Assembly (NCBI GenBank): GCA_040510375.1 | Contig: JBEVJC010000019.1 | Coordinates: 1 to 64,000 of the forward strand | Direction of reading: 5' to 3' | DNA: 64,000 nucleotides | DNA from: JBEVJC01 sp040510375 | GTDB lineage: Bacteria > Bacteroidota > Bacteroidia > Chitinophagales > Chitinophagaceae | In this document: piece by piece, positions 35,203 to 45,997 of the stretch | How positions within the stretch are numbered: position 1 is the stretch's first letter | How the letters are laid out: each line of letters opens with the position of its first letter | Notes under the pieces: generated by a model | Told to the model about the DNA's origin: nothing | What the model saw: only the letters and a program-made list of their open reading frames with translations | Databases searched by the model: none | Program-made: the position numbers and the translations under genes

Positions 35203-37818
35203 ATGAAAAAGACTTTACTTGCCGGATTTATCCTGGCCATTGGCTCAACTGTGGCCGCGCTTCCCGCGGCCGCACAACTACCGTTCCAGGATGCACAGTT
35301 AACGTCAGCAGTAAGAGCCGCCGATCTGATCTCCCGGCTTACCCTGGAAGAAAAAGCATCCCTGATGTTTGATCAGTCGCCTGCGATTCCGCGGTTGGGT
35401 ATTAAAAAATTTAACTGGTGGAGTGAAGCATTACATGGACTTGCCAACAATGATAGCGTAACAGTTTTTCCGGAACCAATCGGCATGGCTGCATCTTTCA
35501 ACGATTCACTCCTTCTGCAGGTCTTCGATGCAACATCTGATGAAGTCCGCGCCAAATACCATGATGCCCTGCGCCAGGGTAAAGAGAACAGGCGTTTCCT
35601 TAGTTTGTCGGTATGGACACCAAACGTAAATATATTTCGTGATCCAAGGTGGGGACGGGGACAGGAAACATATGGCGAAGATCCCTATCTTACTTCAAGG
35701 ATGGGCATCGCTGTGGTAAAGGGCCTGCAGGGACCCGCTGATGCAAAGTACCGTAAACTGCTCGCCTGCGCCAAACACTTTGCAGTGCACTCGGGTCCGG
35801 AATGGAGCAGGCATACCCTCAACCTGAATAATATTTTAAACAGGGATCTCTGGGAAACTTACCTCCCTGCATTCAAATCGCTTGTGATTGATGCCGACGT
35901 ACGCCAGGTGATGTGCGCTTACCAGCGCCTCGATGATGAACCCTGTTGCAGTAATACGAGGTTACTGCAAACCATACTCCGTGAAAAATGGGGATTCAAA
36001 TACCTGGTAGTGTCCGACTGCGGAGCGATCACTGATTTTTACACCAGTCATAAAACTTCTTCCGATGCGGTGCATGCAGCTGCAAAAGGGGTACTGTCGG
36101 GCACTGATGTGGAATGTGTCTGGGAAGGATATGCTTATAAAAATTTGCCCGAAGCTGTAGCAAAAGGATTACTGACTGAACAGGATATAGACAAACACCT
36201 GCTGAAAGTACTGATCGGCCGTTTTGATCTTGGAGATTTGGATGATGATTCACTTGTTCCCTGGGCCAGCATTCCAAAATCAGTGATCAATAATCCCGCT
36301 CACCAGCAGCTGGCACTGGAAATGGCACGCGAATCCATGACCTTACTCCAGAATAAGAACAATTTACTTCCACTGGATAAAACAGGAAAAAAAATCGCTG
36401 TCATCGGACCAAATGCCGATAACGAACCAATGTTGTGGGGTAATTATAATGGCACGCCGGTGCGGACCATCAGTATATTAAACGGCATCCGGTCAAAGTT
36501 TGGAAACAAACGGGTAATATATGACAAGGCCTGCGACCTGGTTGAAAATAAAGTCACCGAAAGTTATTTCCAGCAGGTTTCATACAACGGTAAAAAAGGA
36601 TTTAAAGCTACTTACTGGAACAATCGTGAAATGACCGGTGATCCGGTTATTGTACAACAGATAACGAATGCCCTGAAACTCACCACCGCCGGGCAACATG
36701 AGTTCGCATCGGGTGTGCAGCTTGAACGGTTCTCCGCAATTTACCAGGCCGAATTTATTGCAACGGCTACTGAAGAAATTGTATTTAAATGCGGAGCCAC
36801 CGGGTCATTCCGGCTTCTGGTAAACGACAGCCTTCTCAGGTCGTTTAATAACTGGAGAACCCTTCCCTCCAGGATTCCCTTTCACACAGAACGTGGTAAA
36901 AAATATAAAATTGAAATTGCCTATGCGCAGTTAAATAACTGGCAGGCCAATATCGAATTTGATTTTGGAAAGGAGGTGGATATAAACTTTGATGATTTAA
37001 TCAGCAGATTAAAGGAAACAGAGCTGGTAATTTTTGCCGGTGGACTTTCCACCATGCTTGAAGGGGAAGAGATGCCTGTTTCTTATCCCGGTTTTAAAGG
37101 GGGCGACCGTACCGATATCCAGCTTCCCGAGGTGCAGCGCAACTGCCTCAAAGCACTGAAGGCCGCTGGTAAAAAAGTTGTTTTTATAAATTGCTCCGGC
37201 TCGGCGATCGGACTGGTACCGGAGACAGAAAGCTGCGACGCGATCCTGCAGGCATGGTATGGCGGTGAATCGGGCGGACGGGCAATTGCCGAGGTACTCT
37301 CCGGAGATTATAACCCTTCGGGTAAACTACCCGTCACGTTTTATAAAGACACTACACAACTGGGAGATTTTGAGGACTACAGTATGAAGGGACGTACTTA
37401 TCGTTACCTGATGTCTGAGCCCCTGTTCCCGTTTGGCTATGGATTGGGTTATACCAGTTTCAAAATCGGCGAAGCTTCGCCCGGCAACACTTCCATGGCT
37501 ATTAGCGATAGTATTATACTTAGTGTACCGGTAGTTAATACCGGCAAACGTGCGGGTACCGAGGTTATCCAGGTGTATATTAAAAAAGTAAATGATCCAA
37601 CCGGACCGCTTAAAACATTACGGGGATTCCGAAAAATCCACCTTGCTCCGGGCCAGGCGGGCAATGCCCTGATAACACTGCGCGGGGAAAGTTTTGAATT
37701 TTATAACGAAGCCAGTTATGGCATGGAAGTAACCCCTGGAGAATATGTTCTATGGTATGGAAACAGTTCGGCTGCCGGTGACCTGAAGATGATAAAAATC
37801 CGGATCGTCAATAAATGA
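35203..37818 (+). CDS. GH3 beta-glycosidase with PA14 domain
   Basis: 871 residues, signal peptide ending near AAAQ (residue 25). GH3 N-terminal barrel with KHFAVHSGPE and nucleophile Asp272 in VVSDCGAITD; the second domain (from about 380) is interrupted by a PA14 domain (about 460-595, beginning GFKATYWNNREMTGDP), and a fibronectin III-like domain closes the protein. In plant-polymer loci this architecture is typical of beta-xylosidases or beta-glucosidases. Here xylosidase activity on debranched xylo-oligosaccharides is the simplest reading. Periplasmic or outer-membrane location. Confidence 0.93.
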   Translation: MKKTLLAGFILAIGSTVAALPAAAQLPFQDAQLTSAVRAADLISRLTLEEKASLMFDQSPAIPRLGIKKFNWWSEALHGLANNDSVTVFPEPIGMAASFNDSLLLQVFDATSDEVRAKYHDALRQGKENRRFLSLSVWTPNVNIFRDPRWGRGQETYGEDPYLTSRMGIAVVKGLQGPADAKYRKLLACAKHFAVHSGPEWSRHTLNLNNILNRDLWETYLPAFKSLVIDADVRQVMCAYQRLDDEPCCSNTRLLQTILREKWGFKYLVVSDCGAITDFYTSHKTSSDAVHAAAKGVLSGTDVECVWEGYAYKNLPEAVAKGLLTEQDIDKHLLKVLIGRFDLGDLDDDSLVPWASIPKSVINNPAHQQLALEMARESMTLLQNKNNLLPLDKTGKKIAVIGPNADNEPMLWGNYNGTPVRTISILNGIRSKFGNKRVIYDKACDLVENKVTESYFQQVSYNGKKGFKATYWNNREMTGDPVIVQQITNALKLTTAGQHEFASGVQLERFSAIYQAEFIATATEEIVFKCGATGSFRLLVNDSLLRSFNNWRTLPSRIPFHTERGKKYKIEIAYAQLNNWQANIEFDFGKEVDINFDDLISRLKETELVIFAGGLSTMLEGEEMPVSYPGFKGGDRTDIQLPEVQRNCLKALKAAGKKVVFINCSGSAIGLVPETESCDAILQAWYGGESGGRAIAEVLSGDYNPSGKLPVTFYKDTTQLGDFEDYSMKGRTYRYLMSEPLFPFGYGLGYTSFKIGEASPGNTSMAISDSIILSVPVVNTGKRAGTEVIQVYIKKVNDPTGPLKTLRGFRKIHLAPGQAGNALITLRGESFEFYNEASYGMEVTPGEYVLWYGNSSAAGDLKMIKIRIVNK

Positions 37819-37844
37819 ACAATGAAACCCCCTTAATATAAAAC

Positions 37845-38681
37845 ATGAAAACATCAATCAGGATCCTTGCATTAGTAATACTGGTCTCGTTACACCTTGA
37901 TAGTTTTTCGCAGGATAATAAATTCTATGTTTTTCTATGCTTTGGCCAGTCCAATATGGAAGGATATCCAAGGCCGGAGGCGCAGGACAGCAGCAATATT
38001 AATCAACGGTTCCGTATGTTGTCAGCTGTCAATTGCCCTGAAGCGAACCGGACAAAAGGAAAATGGTATACGGCCGTTCCGCCTTTGTGCAGGTGTAATA
38101 CAGGTCTTACGCCTGCCGATTATTTTGGCAGGACAATGGTCGACAACCTCCCCCCTGACATCCGGATTGGTGTAATCAATGTAGCCGTCGGCGGATGCAA
38201 AATTGAATTGTTTGATAAGGACAGCTGCCAGTCGTATGTGGCCAGCGCACCCGGATGGATGAAGGGCATACTGGCTCAATATGATAACAATCCCTATGCG
38301 CAGTTGGTAGAGCTGGCGAAAATTGCACAGAAGGATGGAGTGATAAAGGGTATCCTGCTTCACCAGGGTGAATCAAACACAAATGATTCACTGTGGCCGA
38401 AAAAAGTGGATGTGGTATACAGGAATTTATTGACTGACCTCGGGCTTGATGCCCAATCTGTTCCCTTACTGGCTGGTGAAGTTGTGAATGCAGACCAGAA
38501 CGGCATCTGTGCCAGCATGAACCCAATCATTGCAACATTACCACAGGTAATACCAAATGCGCATGTGATTTCTTCAAAGGGCTGCACTGCTGCAACCGAT
38601 AACCTGCATTTCAATGCAGCGGGTTGCAGGGAGCTGGGAAAACGGTATGCGGAAACAATGCTTTCATTGTTGAATCGCTGA
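37845..38681 (+). CDS. SGNH acetylesterase, CE6 / sialate-O-acetylesterase-like
   Basis: 278 residues with a signal peptide to about residue 22 (HLDSFSQ). SGNH-hydrolase blocks are visible: block I GQSNM with nucleophile Ser36, Gly in VAVGGCKI, block III HQGESN, and Asp252-x-x-His255 in DNLHFN. CE6-like enzymes remove acetyl groups from xylan, and the position between GH3 and GH51 fits that. Starts 26 bp after GH3. Confidence 0.9.
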   Translation: MKTSIRILALVILVSLHLDSFSQDNKFYVFLCFGQSNMEGYPRPEAQDSSNINQRFRMLSAVNCPEANRTKGKWYTAVPPLCRCNTGLTPADYFGRTMVDNLPPDIRIGVINVAVGGCKIELFDKDSCQSYVASAPGWMKGILAQYDNNPYAQLVELAKIAQKDGVIKGILLHQGESNTNDSLWPKKVDVVYRNLLTDLGLDAQSVPLLAGEVVNADQNGICASMNPIIATLPQVIPNAHVISSKGCTAATDNLHFNAAGCRELGKRYAETMLSLLNR

Positions 38682-38802
38682 AAGAACAACGGCAATGTTT
38701 TCTACCGGTTGCAGGGACAGAAACATCTGGCAGATCCCGTAAATGCAACGGTCAAAACAGCCGGTCAGGTTCAAAAGCCCTATATGATAAATAAACTATA
38801 AA

Positions 38803-40842
38803 ATGAAAAAAGTAAACAGCGTACTACCGACACCATGGAAACCTTTAACCATTGGTATAATATTGACTGCCGTAGTCACGTTGTTTATCCTGCCAGCGAA
38901 TGCCCAGAAATCCACAAGAGTTAAAAAAATTAGTCCCGATCTTTTCGGGCTTTTCTTTGAGGATATAAATTACGCTGCTGATGGTGGACTCTATGCAGAA
39001 CTTGTTCAAAACCGCTCATTCGAATATAGTCCGACCGAAAAAAAAGAATGGCATCCGCTTTCTTACTGGGAGTATTTAAGTCCGGGTTATTCAAATGGCC
39101 GCATCAGTGTGGAAACCGCCATCCCCATCAATACTAACAATCCACATTATATTGTACTTGAGTCTGAACATATCGGGAAGGAAGTTAATTACAAAGGCCA
39201 GTCGGGCGTTGGTATAAAGAACCAGGGTTTTGGTGGGATGGTTGTCCGTTCCGGAATGAAATACAATATTTCCTTTTTTGCCCGACAGCTTTCATCCAAA
39301 CCGGTTGGTTTAACAGTTAGCCTTCAGACGCCTTCGGGCGTGATACTTGCCGGACAGGACTTTTTACTGGATACACCCGACTGGAAAAAATATACAGGTA
39401 CGCTCGTTGCCTCTGCCGCACATGACACGGCTTCAATGGTAATCCTTGCTACCACAACCGGCAAATTAGCGCTGGACGTGGTTTCCGTATTCCCTGCGAA
39501 TACCTTCCGCAACCGGCCAAATGGATTGAGGTCTGATCTTGCCGAAATCCTTGCCGATATGAGACCAAAATTTGTGCGCTTCCCCGGGGGATGTCTGGCA
39601 CATGGGGACGGACTGGGAAATATGTATCGTTGGAAAAATACCATTGGTCCTGTTGAAACCCGGGTGGAGCAGCGAAATACCTGGGGCTATCACCAGACCG
39701 CAGGCCTTGGTTATTTTGAATACTTCCAGTTCTGTGAAGACATTGGCGCCAAACCACTACCCGTACTGCCTGCGGGTGTAAGCTGCCAGAACTCGGGTGG
39801 CACCTGGCATATTGGCGGCACAGGACAAAGAGCGATTCCCATGGATCAGATGTCTGACTATGTGCAGGAAGTGCTGGACCTGATTGAATGGGCGAATGGA
39901 CCTGCAACATCAACCTGGGGAAGTAAACGCGCCGCGGCCGGACATCCTGCGCCATTTAATCTTACCTATATCGGTATTGGCAACGAAGACAAGATCACCC
40001 CCGAATTTGAAGAACGTTTCAAAATGATTTACGATGCTGTTAAAACAAAATACCCCGGAATCGAAGTAATTGGTACCTCCGGTCCATTCCATAGTGGTGA
40101 TGATTTTAGCAAGGGATGGAAAATTGCTGACGACTTAAAAGTGCCGGTTATTGATGAACATTATTATACTGATCCCGACTGGTTTATTTCCAACCAGTAC
40201 CGGTACGACGGATACAAACGAAATGCATCGGACGTTTATCTTGGCGAATACGCATCCTGGGGCAACAAACTTCGTAACGCCATTTCCGAAGCGGCTTTTA
40301 TGATCGGTCTTGAACGGAACGGCGATGTGGTGCGACTGGCCTCGTACGCGCCGTTGCTGGCCAAAGACAATTTTACGCAATGGAAAACGGACCTGATATT
40401 CTTCGACAACAAAACGGTTTGCCTGACGCCCAACTACTATGTACAGAAATTGTTTTCTGTCAACCAGGGTGATCTTTATTTTGATAAAGTTGTGAGTAAG
40501 GATAACCGCGACTCATCACTGGCCGCCTCCTGCGTTAAGGATAGCAAAACCGGCGATATTATCCTTAAACTGGTAAACTTCAGTGCCACTCCAAAACAAA
40601 TGAAGTTGAACCTGGGTCAATTTCCCGGTTTGGCAACAGAGGCAAGCCAGACCGTACTTGCGGGTGACCCCAACGCGGAGAATACCCTGGCTTCGGGCAA
40701 CAATGTACAACCGGTAACAACATTAATAAGTTTAAATAAAAATATGGAGTATCTGGCCCCGCCCATGTCGCTGACGGTAATCCGTATCCAGGGTTTAAAA
40801 CAAAATGCCACGAACATCACTGCCAGCCGGGGGTTTCGTTAA
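38803..40842 (+). CDS. GH51 alpha-L-arabinofuranosidase with carbohydrate-binding domain
   Basis: 679 residues; signal peptide with a long n-region (cleavage near PANAQ, residue 35). A CBM4-like sandwich (about 98-230) is inserted after the first catalytic strand region FGLFFEDINYAADGGLYAEL. Acid/base Glu395 in GIGNEDK and nucleophile Glu482 in YLGEYASWG. It is the longer GH51 type seen with plant arabinoxylan or arabinan loci and differs from the 514-residue GH51 at 22565, so the two probably work on different linkages or locations. 121 bp follow the CE6-like gene without any clear element. Confidence 0.93.
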   Translation: MKKVNSVLPTPWKPLTIGIILTAVVTLFILPANAQKSTRVKKISPDLFGLFFEDINYAADGGLYAELVQNRSFEYSPTEKKEWHPLSYWEYLSPGYSNGRISVETAIPINTNNPHYIVLESEHIGKEVNYKGQSGVGIKNQGFGGMVVRSGMKYNISFFARQLSSKPVGLTVSLQTPSGVILAGQDFLLDTPDWKKYTGTLVASAAHDTASMVILATTTGKLALDVVSVFPANTFRNRPNGLRSDLAEILADMRPKFVRFPGGCLAHGDGLGNMYRWKNTIGPVETRVEQRNTWGYHQTAGLGYFEYFQFCEDIGAKPLPVLPAGVSCQNSGGTWHIGGTGQRAIPMDQMSDYVQEVLDLIEWANGPATSTWGSKRAAAGHPAPFNLTYIGIGNEDKITPEFEERFKMIYDAVKTKYPGIEVIGTSGPFHSGDDFSKGWKIADDLKVPVIDEHYYTDPDWFISNQYRYDGYKRNASDVYLGEYASWGNKLRNAISEAAFMIGLERNGDVVRLASYAPLLAKDNFTQWKTDLIFFDNKTVCLTPNYYVQKLFSVNQGDLYFDKVVSKDNRDSSLAASCVKDSKTGDIILKLVNFSATPKQMKLNLGQFPGLATEASQTVLAGDPNAENTLASGNNVQPVTTLISLNKNMEYLAPPMSLTVIRIQGLKQNATNITASRGFR

Positions 40843-40944
40843 ATTGAGTTCTGTATCATAAAAATGGACGGTTTTATTTCGTATCCAGAACAGATTATAA
40901 AATATTGAAATTGCCTTATATTATTGCGCTCAAACGATTCCTGT

Positions 40945-43428
40945 ATGAAAAACAATCTGATTAGAATTAGTTTCCTTCTCGTTACTCTCTTAACTGGCGT
41001 CCGCATAAATGCACAGCAAAGCAAAGATCTCCGACTCTGGTATAAAACCCCATCGGGTGCTGTATGGGAGAATGCATTACCAATTGGTAACGGCAGGCTG
41101 GGTGCCATGGTATATGGAAATCCGGGAGAAGAGATCATCCAGCTGAATGAACATACACTTTGGAGCGGTGGTCCCAACAGCAATGATAACCCCTTGTCAA
41201 AGGAAGCACTTCCGCGGATGAGACAACTGATCCTGGATGGAAAACAGAAAGAAGCAGAGGAACTTGCCAATAAGGTAATCCTTAGTAAAAAATCACATGG
41301 CCAGATGTTTGAACCTGCCGGTGAACTTCATCTTACTTTCATTGGACATGAACAGTACAGTAATTATTACCGTGACCTGGATTTGAACAGGGCAGTTTCA
41401 ACAACAAGTTACCAGGTTGGCGATGTAACCTATAAACGGGAGACCATTGCATCCTTTCCCGACCGGCTGGTGATCATGCACCTTACGGCCAGCAGGCCGG
41501 GTCGAATTTCATTCACCGGATACTATACTTCACCGCAGCCTGGTGTACGGGTTCACACAAAAAATTCGCGGCAACTTGGTTTCGCTGCCACCAGTGTCGA
41601 TCATGAAGGTGTAAAGGGAATGGTGAAGTACAAGGGAATAGTACACTTCAAAAACAAAGGCGGGACAACCAGTTCCACCGATACCTCGGTAACCATCAGT
41701 AATGCTGATGAAGTAACTATCTATATCTCTATTGCAACCAACTTTAATAATTTCCGCGACCTGGGTGGGAATGAAGAACAGCGGGCCGCAGACTATCTCA
41801 ACAAAGGTCTCAGCCGTTCGTTTGCCCAGATAATGCCAGGTCATGTGGCTGCTTATCAGCGCTATTTTAAAAGAGTGAAATTAAATCTTGCTGCTGGGGA
41901 AACTGCAACAGACATCCCCACTGATGAACGCCTGAAAAGATTCAGTAGTGGCAATGATCCGCAATTTGCAGCTTTATATTTTCAATTTGGCCGGTACCTG
42001 CTCATCTCCTCTTCCCAACCAGGCGGACAACCAGCCACCTTGCAGGGAATCTGGAATGCGAAACTGTATCCTGCGTGGGACAGTAAATACACCATCAATA
42101 TCAATACCGAAATGAATTACTGGCCGGCAGAGTCCACCAACCTGTCCGAGCTGCATGCACCGCTCCTGCAGATGATCAGGGAAATGTCGGTGATGGGAGA
42201 AACAACCGCAAACGTCATGTATGGAACCAGGGGCTGGATGGCACATCATAACACCGATATCTGGCGCTCCACCGGTGCAGTGGATGGTGCCTTCTGGGGA
42301 TTATGGAACCAGAGTGCGGGCTGGTTGAGTCAGCATTTGTGGGAACATTACCTCTATACCGGTGACAAAAAATTCCTTGCTTCTGTTTACCCTGTTTTAA
42401 AAGGTGCGGCATTATTTTATGTTGACTTTCTCACGGAACATCCCGTCAATCACTGGCTGGTGATCAATCCGGATGAATCACCGGAGAATGCACCCGCAGC
42501 ACACCAGGGCTCTTCACTCGATGCCGGCACTACAATGACCAACCAGATAACTTTTGATGTACTAACCACGGTATTAGCGGCAGCAAAAGTGCTCGGAAAA
42601 GACGCTTTATTTTCAGATACACTGCAACAATTAAAACTCCGCCTGCCCCCGATGCAGATTGGCCAGTACGGCCAATTGCAGGAATGGCTGGATGATATCG
42701 ACAGTCCCACCGATAACCATCGTCATATCTCCCATCTGTACGGGCTATTCCCATCCAACCAGATCTCCCCCTACCGCACGCCTGAATTACATAGTGCCGC
42801 AGCAACAACACTGAAACAACGCGGTGATGTATCAACGGGATGGAGTATGGGCTGGAAAGTAAACTGGTGGGCAAGAATGCTCGATGGCAACCACGCATAC
42901 CAGCTAATCCGCAACCAGCTTACACCCCAGGGTGTGAATGCAGGTGGCGGTGGCACTTATAATAATTTATTCGATGCACATCCGCCCTTCCAGATTGATG
43001 GAAATTTCGGTTGCACCTCGGGTATTGTAGAAATGCTGGTCCAGAGTGCAGATGGAGCCATCCATCTGTTGCCCGCATTGCCCGATGCCTGGCAGGAATC
43101 CGGATCCGTGAGTGGCCTGAAGGCCAGGGGTGGATTTGAAGTGGTCAGGATGGAATGGAAAAATGGTCGGGTAACAAACCTGGAGATCCGTTCTTTACTT
43201 GGAGGGAAACTGCGGATCCGTGTACCAAATGAAATGAAGGGCCCGGGTAATAAACAACTGACCCTTGCAAAAGGTGAAAATGAAAATCCTTTTTACCAGT
43301 TAAGCAGGGCCGCTACCCCAATCATTTCCCCGAAAGCAGTATTGAACAAACCAGTGCTGATCCCAACTTTCCTGTATGATATACCGACCAGGGCAGGTGT
43401 TCTTTACAGTTTCCGGATTAACAATTGA
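40945..43428 (+). CDS. GH95 alpha-L-fucosidase / alpha-L-galactosidase
   Basis: 827 residues from ATG 40945 (MKNNLIRISFLL, signal peptide to RINAQ); the TTG seven codons upstream is less likely. Family landmarks: WENALPIGNGRLGAMVYGN, the Asn-rich catalytic segment NINTEMNYWPAE, the acid region LQEWLDDIDSP and a Asp in FQIDGNFGCTSGI. GH95 removes terminal alpha-1,2-L-fucose or, in some Bacteroides xylan loci, alpha-L-galactose. In this arabinose-centred PUL the galactosidase reading is attractive because complex cereal xylans carry L-Gal. Sits between GH51 and GH43. Confidence 0.9.
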   Translation: MKNNLIRISFLLVTLLTGVRINAQQSKDLRLWYKTPSGAVWENALPIGNGRLGAMVYGNPGEEIIQLNEHTLWSGGPNSNDNPLSKEALPRMRQLILDGKQKEAEELANKVILSKKSHGQMFEPAGELHLTFIGHEQYSNYYRDLDLNRAVSTTSYQVGDVTYKRETIASFPDRLVIMHLTASRPGRISFTGYYTSPQPGVRVHTKNSRQLGFAATSVDHEGVKGMVKYKGIVHFKNKGGTTSSTDTSVTISNADEVTIYISIATNFNNFRDLGGNEEQRAADYLNKGLSRSFAQIMPGHVAAYQRYFKRVKLNLAAGETATDIPTDERLKRFSSGNDPQFAALYFQFGRYLLISSSQPGGQPATLQGIWNAKLYPAWDSKYTININTEMNYWPAESTNLSELHAPLLQMIREMSVMGETTANVMYGTRGWMAHHNTDIWRSTGAVDGAFWGLWNQSAGWLSQHLWEHYLYTGDKKFLASVYPVLKGAALFYVDFLTEHPVNHWLVINPDESPENAPAAHQGSSLDAGTTMTNQITFDVLTTVLAAAKVLGKDALFSDTLQQLKLRLPPMQIGQYGQLQEWLDDIDSPTDNHRHISHLYGLFPSNQISPYRTPELHSAAATTLKQRGDVSTGWSMGWKVNWWARMLDGNHAYQLIRNQLTPQGVNAGGGGTYNNLFDAHPPFQIDGNFGCTSGIVEMLVQSADGAIHLLPALPDAWQESGSVSGLKARGGFEVVRMEWKNGRVTNLEIRSLLGGKLRIRVPNEMKGPGNKQLTLAKGENENPFYQLSRAATPIISPKAVLNKPVLIPTFLYDIPTRAGVLYSFRINN

Positions 43429-43456
43429 AATAATGGTTTTACATTAAAATGATTAT

Positions 43457-44800
43457 ATGAAAAAGAAATACCGGTTGATATGTGTACTGATTTGTTTATT
43501 TTATCTGTGTAATTACTCAATTGCCCAGAATCCTATTATCCGAGATCAGTTCACCGCAGATCCCACTGCAAGGGTCTTTAACGACCGGGTTTATCTTTTT
43601 CCATCGCACGATATACTTGCAAAACCGGGTCAGGGAAGACCAGGTTGGTTCTGCATGGAAGACTACCATGTTTTTTCTTCGGACAACCTGACCGACTGGA
43701 CAGATCATGGAATGATCGTAACACAGAATAAGGTTCCCTGGGTGCGGCCGGAAAGTTATAGTATGTGGGCGCCTGACTGTATCTTCCGCAACGGTAAATA
43801 TTACTTCTATTTCCCTTCAATGCCCCGGGACACCACCGCAAATGGACGCGGATTTAATATTGGCGTGGCCGTTGCAACAAAACCTGAGGGGCCATATGTT
43901 CCGGAGATTACACCAATCAGGGGAGTGAAAGGAATCGATCCAAATGTATTCATCGATGACGACGGACAGGCCTACCTGTACTGGTCGCAGGGAAATATTT
44001 TCGGTGCAAAGCTGAAAGAAAATATGCTGGAACTGGACTCGGAAGTTAAAACACTGGGAGAGCTACCGGTGAAGGGACTGAAAGAAGGACCGTTCGTTTT
44101 TAAGCGTAACGGGATTTACTATATGACGTATCCGCACGTGGAAAATAAAATCGAAAGGCTTGAATATGCTATCGGGGACAATCCGCTGGGCCCGTTCCGG
44201 GTTACCGGTGTGATTATGGATGAATCACCTACCGGTTGCTGGACCAATCACCATTCACTGGTTCCGTTCCGCAACCAGTGGTATCTTTTTTACCATCATA
44301 ACGACTACTCCCCTTCATTTGACAAAGCCAGATCTGTCAGGACCGATAGTCTCTTTTTTAATGCCGACGGTACTATCCGTAAAGTGATACCAACGCTTCG
44401 TGGAATTGGCGTGACCAACGCAACTACTGAAATACAGCCGGATCGGTTCAGCGCACTTTCCGCAAACGGCGCATCTATTGATTTCCTGGATACACTCCAT
44501 AGATTCAATGGATGGAAAACTATTTTAAATGAACCTGGTGCTTGGGTGAAGTACAATACCGTTCAATTTGATAAAAAAACCAGCTCTGTTATTATCCGGG
44601 TACGGTCAGAAACCGCAGCCACCCTGTTGATCCGTACAGGCGATGTAACTGGTCCCGTATTAGCAAATATCAGGATTGATAAACAGGGTTGGCACAATCT
44701 TAAAAAGACGGTATCCGGTAATCCGCAGGGTTTGACGAACCTGGTGATAGAGTTAAAGGACCAGGGACAGGTGGAAATTGACTGGATCCGTTTTGAATAG
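43457..44800 (+). CDS. GH43 with C-terminal CBM6-like domain
   Basis: 447 residues, signal peptide to about residue 24 (YSIAQ). Five-bladed propeller with Asp35 (FTADPTARV), Asp161 (VKGIDPNVFIDDDG) and Glu210 (GLKEGPFVF). From about residue 325 a CBM6-like sandwich follows, ending in VEIDWIRFE as CBM6 domains do. Arabinoxylan arabinofuranohydrolase or beta-xylosidase activity is likely. Last gene of the PUL; its stop is 9 bp from the stop of the converging nhaA, with no terminator visible between. Confidence 0.92.
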   Translation: MKKKYRLICVLICLFYLCNYSIAQNPIIRDQFTADPTARVFNDRVYLFPSHDILAKPGQGRPGWFCMEDYHVFSSDNLTDWTDHGMIVTQNKVPWVRPESYSMWAPDCIFRNGKYYFYFPSMPRDTTANGRGFNIGVAVATKPEGPYVPEITPIRGVKGIDPNVFIDDDGQAYLYWSQGNIFGAKLKENMLELDSEVKTLGELPVKGLKEGPFVFKRNGIYYMTYPHVENKIERLEYAIGDNPLGPFRVTGVIMDESPTGCWTNHHSLVPFRNQWYLFYHHNDYSPSFDKARSVRTDSLFFNADGTIRKVIPTLRGIGVTNATTEIQPDRFSALSANGASIDFLDTLHRFNGWKTILNEPGAWVKYNTVQFDKKTSSVIIRVRSETAATLLIRTGDVTGPVLANIRIDKQGWHNLKKTVSGNPQGLTNLVIELKDQGQVEIDWIRFE

Positions 44801-44809
44801 ACCAAAATG

Positions 44810-45997
44810 TCAGGCGGACCTGTCCTGTTTTCCAGCCCTCCTGCCATTTCGTTTCAGTACAAGTATGCCGAGTATTGCTGAGATGAGTGAAGCAGTCAGG
44901 ATACTGATTTTTGATTCATTAATCAGATCTGTATTGCCCGGGAAAGCCAGGATAGAAATGAAGATGCTCATTGTAAAACCGATACCCCCGAGTAAGGCTG
45001 CCCCCAGGATCCAACGCCAGTTCAGGCCAGGTGCAAGTGAGGCCAGTTTTACCTTCACAGCCAGATAAGCTGCGAGGAAAATGCCGGTAACCTTTCCGAC
45101 TATCAGACCCAGCAGGATCCCAAGTGAGTTTGGTGTGGTAAGTTCCTTTATCAGATCTTTTGGAAGAAGGATGGCTGTATTGGCCAGCGCAAAAATTGGA
45201 AGGATAATAAAGGCAACTGGATAATGCAGCCCATGTTGCAGGGACACTGATGGATTGCGTCCTCCTGTACGTGGGTAGGGAATTGCGAAGGCAAGTAATA
45301 CGCCGGCTATCGTTGCATGGACACCGGATTTGAGCATGCAGTACCACATTACAATACCACCAGCCAGATAAAGGGGAAGGAAAAAAACCCTGCGTTTGCC
45401 AAGGAAAAAAAGTGCGGCGAAAATCGCCAGCGCTATCAGGAACCAGGTGACAGAAAAATCAGATGTATAGAATATTGCGATGATGGCAATAGCTCCGAGA
45501 TCGTCGATGATTGCAAGCGCCGTTAAAAAAATCTTTAGTGATACAGGTACCCGCTTACCTGCGAGTGAAAGGATTCCAAGTGCAAAGGCGATATCTGTTG
45601 CCATCGGAATACCGAAACCTCTATGGGTAGGTGTACCGCTGTTAAATAATATATGGATCAGTGCGGGAACAACCATTCCCCCTATAGCAGCGGCTATTGG
45701 CAGCAATGCATTTTTTAAGTCAGACAATTCACCCACATAAAGTTCCCGCTCGATCTCAAGGCCGATCATCAGAAAGAAAACGGCCATCAATCCGTCATTT
45801 ACCCATTGCTCAACGGAGTAGTCCAATAAAATACCCCCAACCGACAAATCCAGATGGCTATGCCAGAAATTCAAATACCCTCCGCCGCCGGCGCTATTGG
45901 CAATGATCAGGGAAATCAGTGTGCACCCTATAAGAACAAACCCTCCTGAACGTTCACTTTGAAAAAAACTTGTAAAAATGTTTCTTGCCTTTGCCAT
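44810..45997 (-). CDS. nhaA: Na+/H+ antiporter NhaA
   Basis: 395 residues, about 11-12 membrane helices, the normal length. The transport-site Asp pair is present in ALAIIDDLGAIAIIA, and the segment GFGIPMATDIAFALGIL contains the conserved TDIAFA motif. Exchanges internal Na+ (or Li+) for external protons in the inner membrane. It is divergent from the arsenic operon (126 bp) and converges with the PUL. Functional connection with either is not evident. Confidence 0.96.
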   Translation of the reverse strand: MAKARNIFTSFFQSERSGGFVLIGCTLISLIIANSAGGGGYLNFWHSHLDLSVGGILLDYSVEQWVNDGLMAVFFLMIGLEIERELYVGELSDLKNALLPIAAAIGGMVVPALIHILFNSGTPTHRGFGIPMATDIAFALGILSLAGKRVPVSLKIFLTALAIIDDLGAIAIIAIFYTSDFSVTWFLIALAIFAALFFLGKRRVFFLPLYLAGGIVMWYCMLKSGVHATIAGVLLAFAIPYPRTGGRNPSVSLQHGLHYPVAFIILPIFALANTAILLPKDLIKELTTPNSLGILLGLIVGKVTGIFLAAYLAVKVKLASLAPGLNWRWILGAALLGGIGFTMSIFISILAFPGNTDLINESKISILTASLISAILGILVLKRNGRRAGKQDRSA

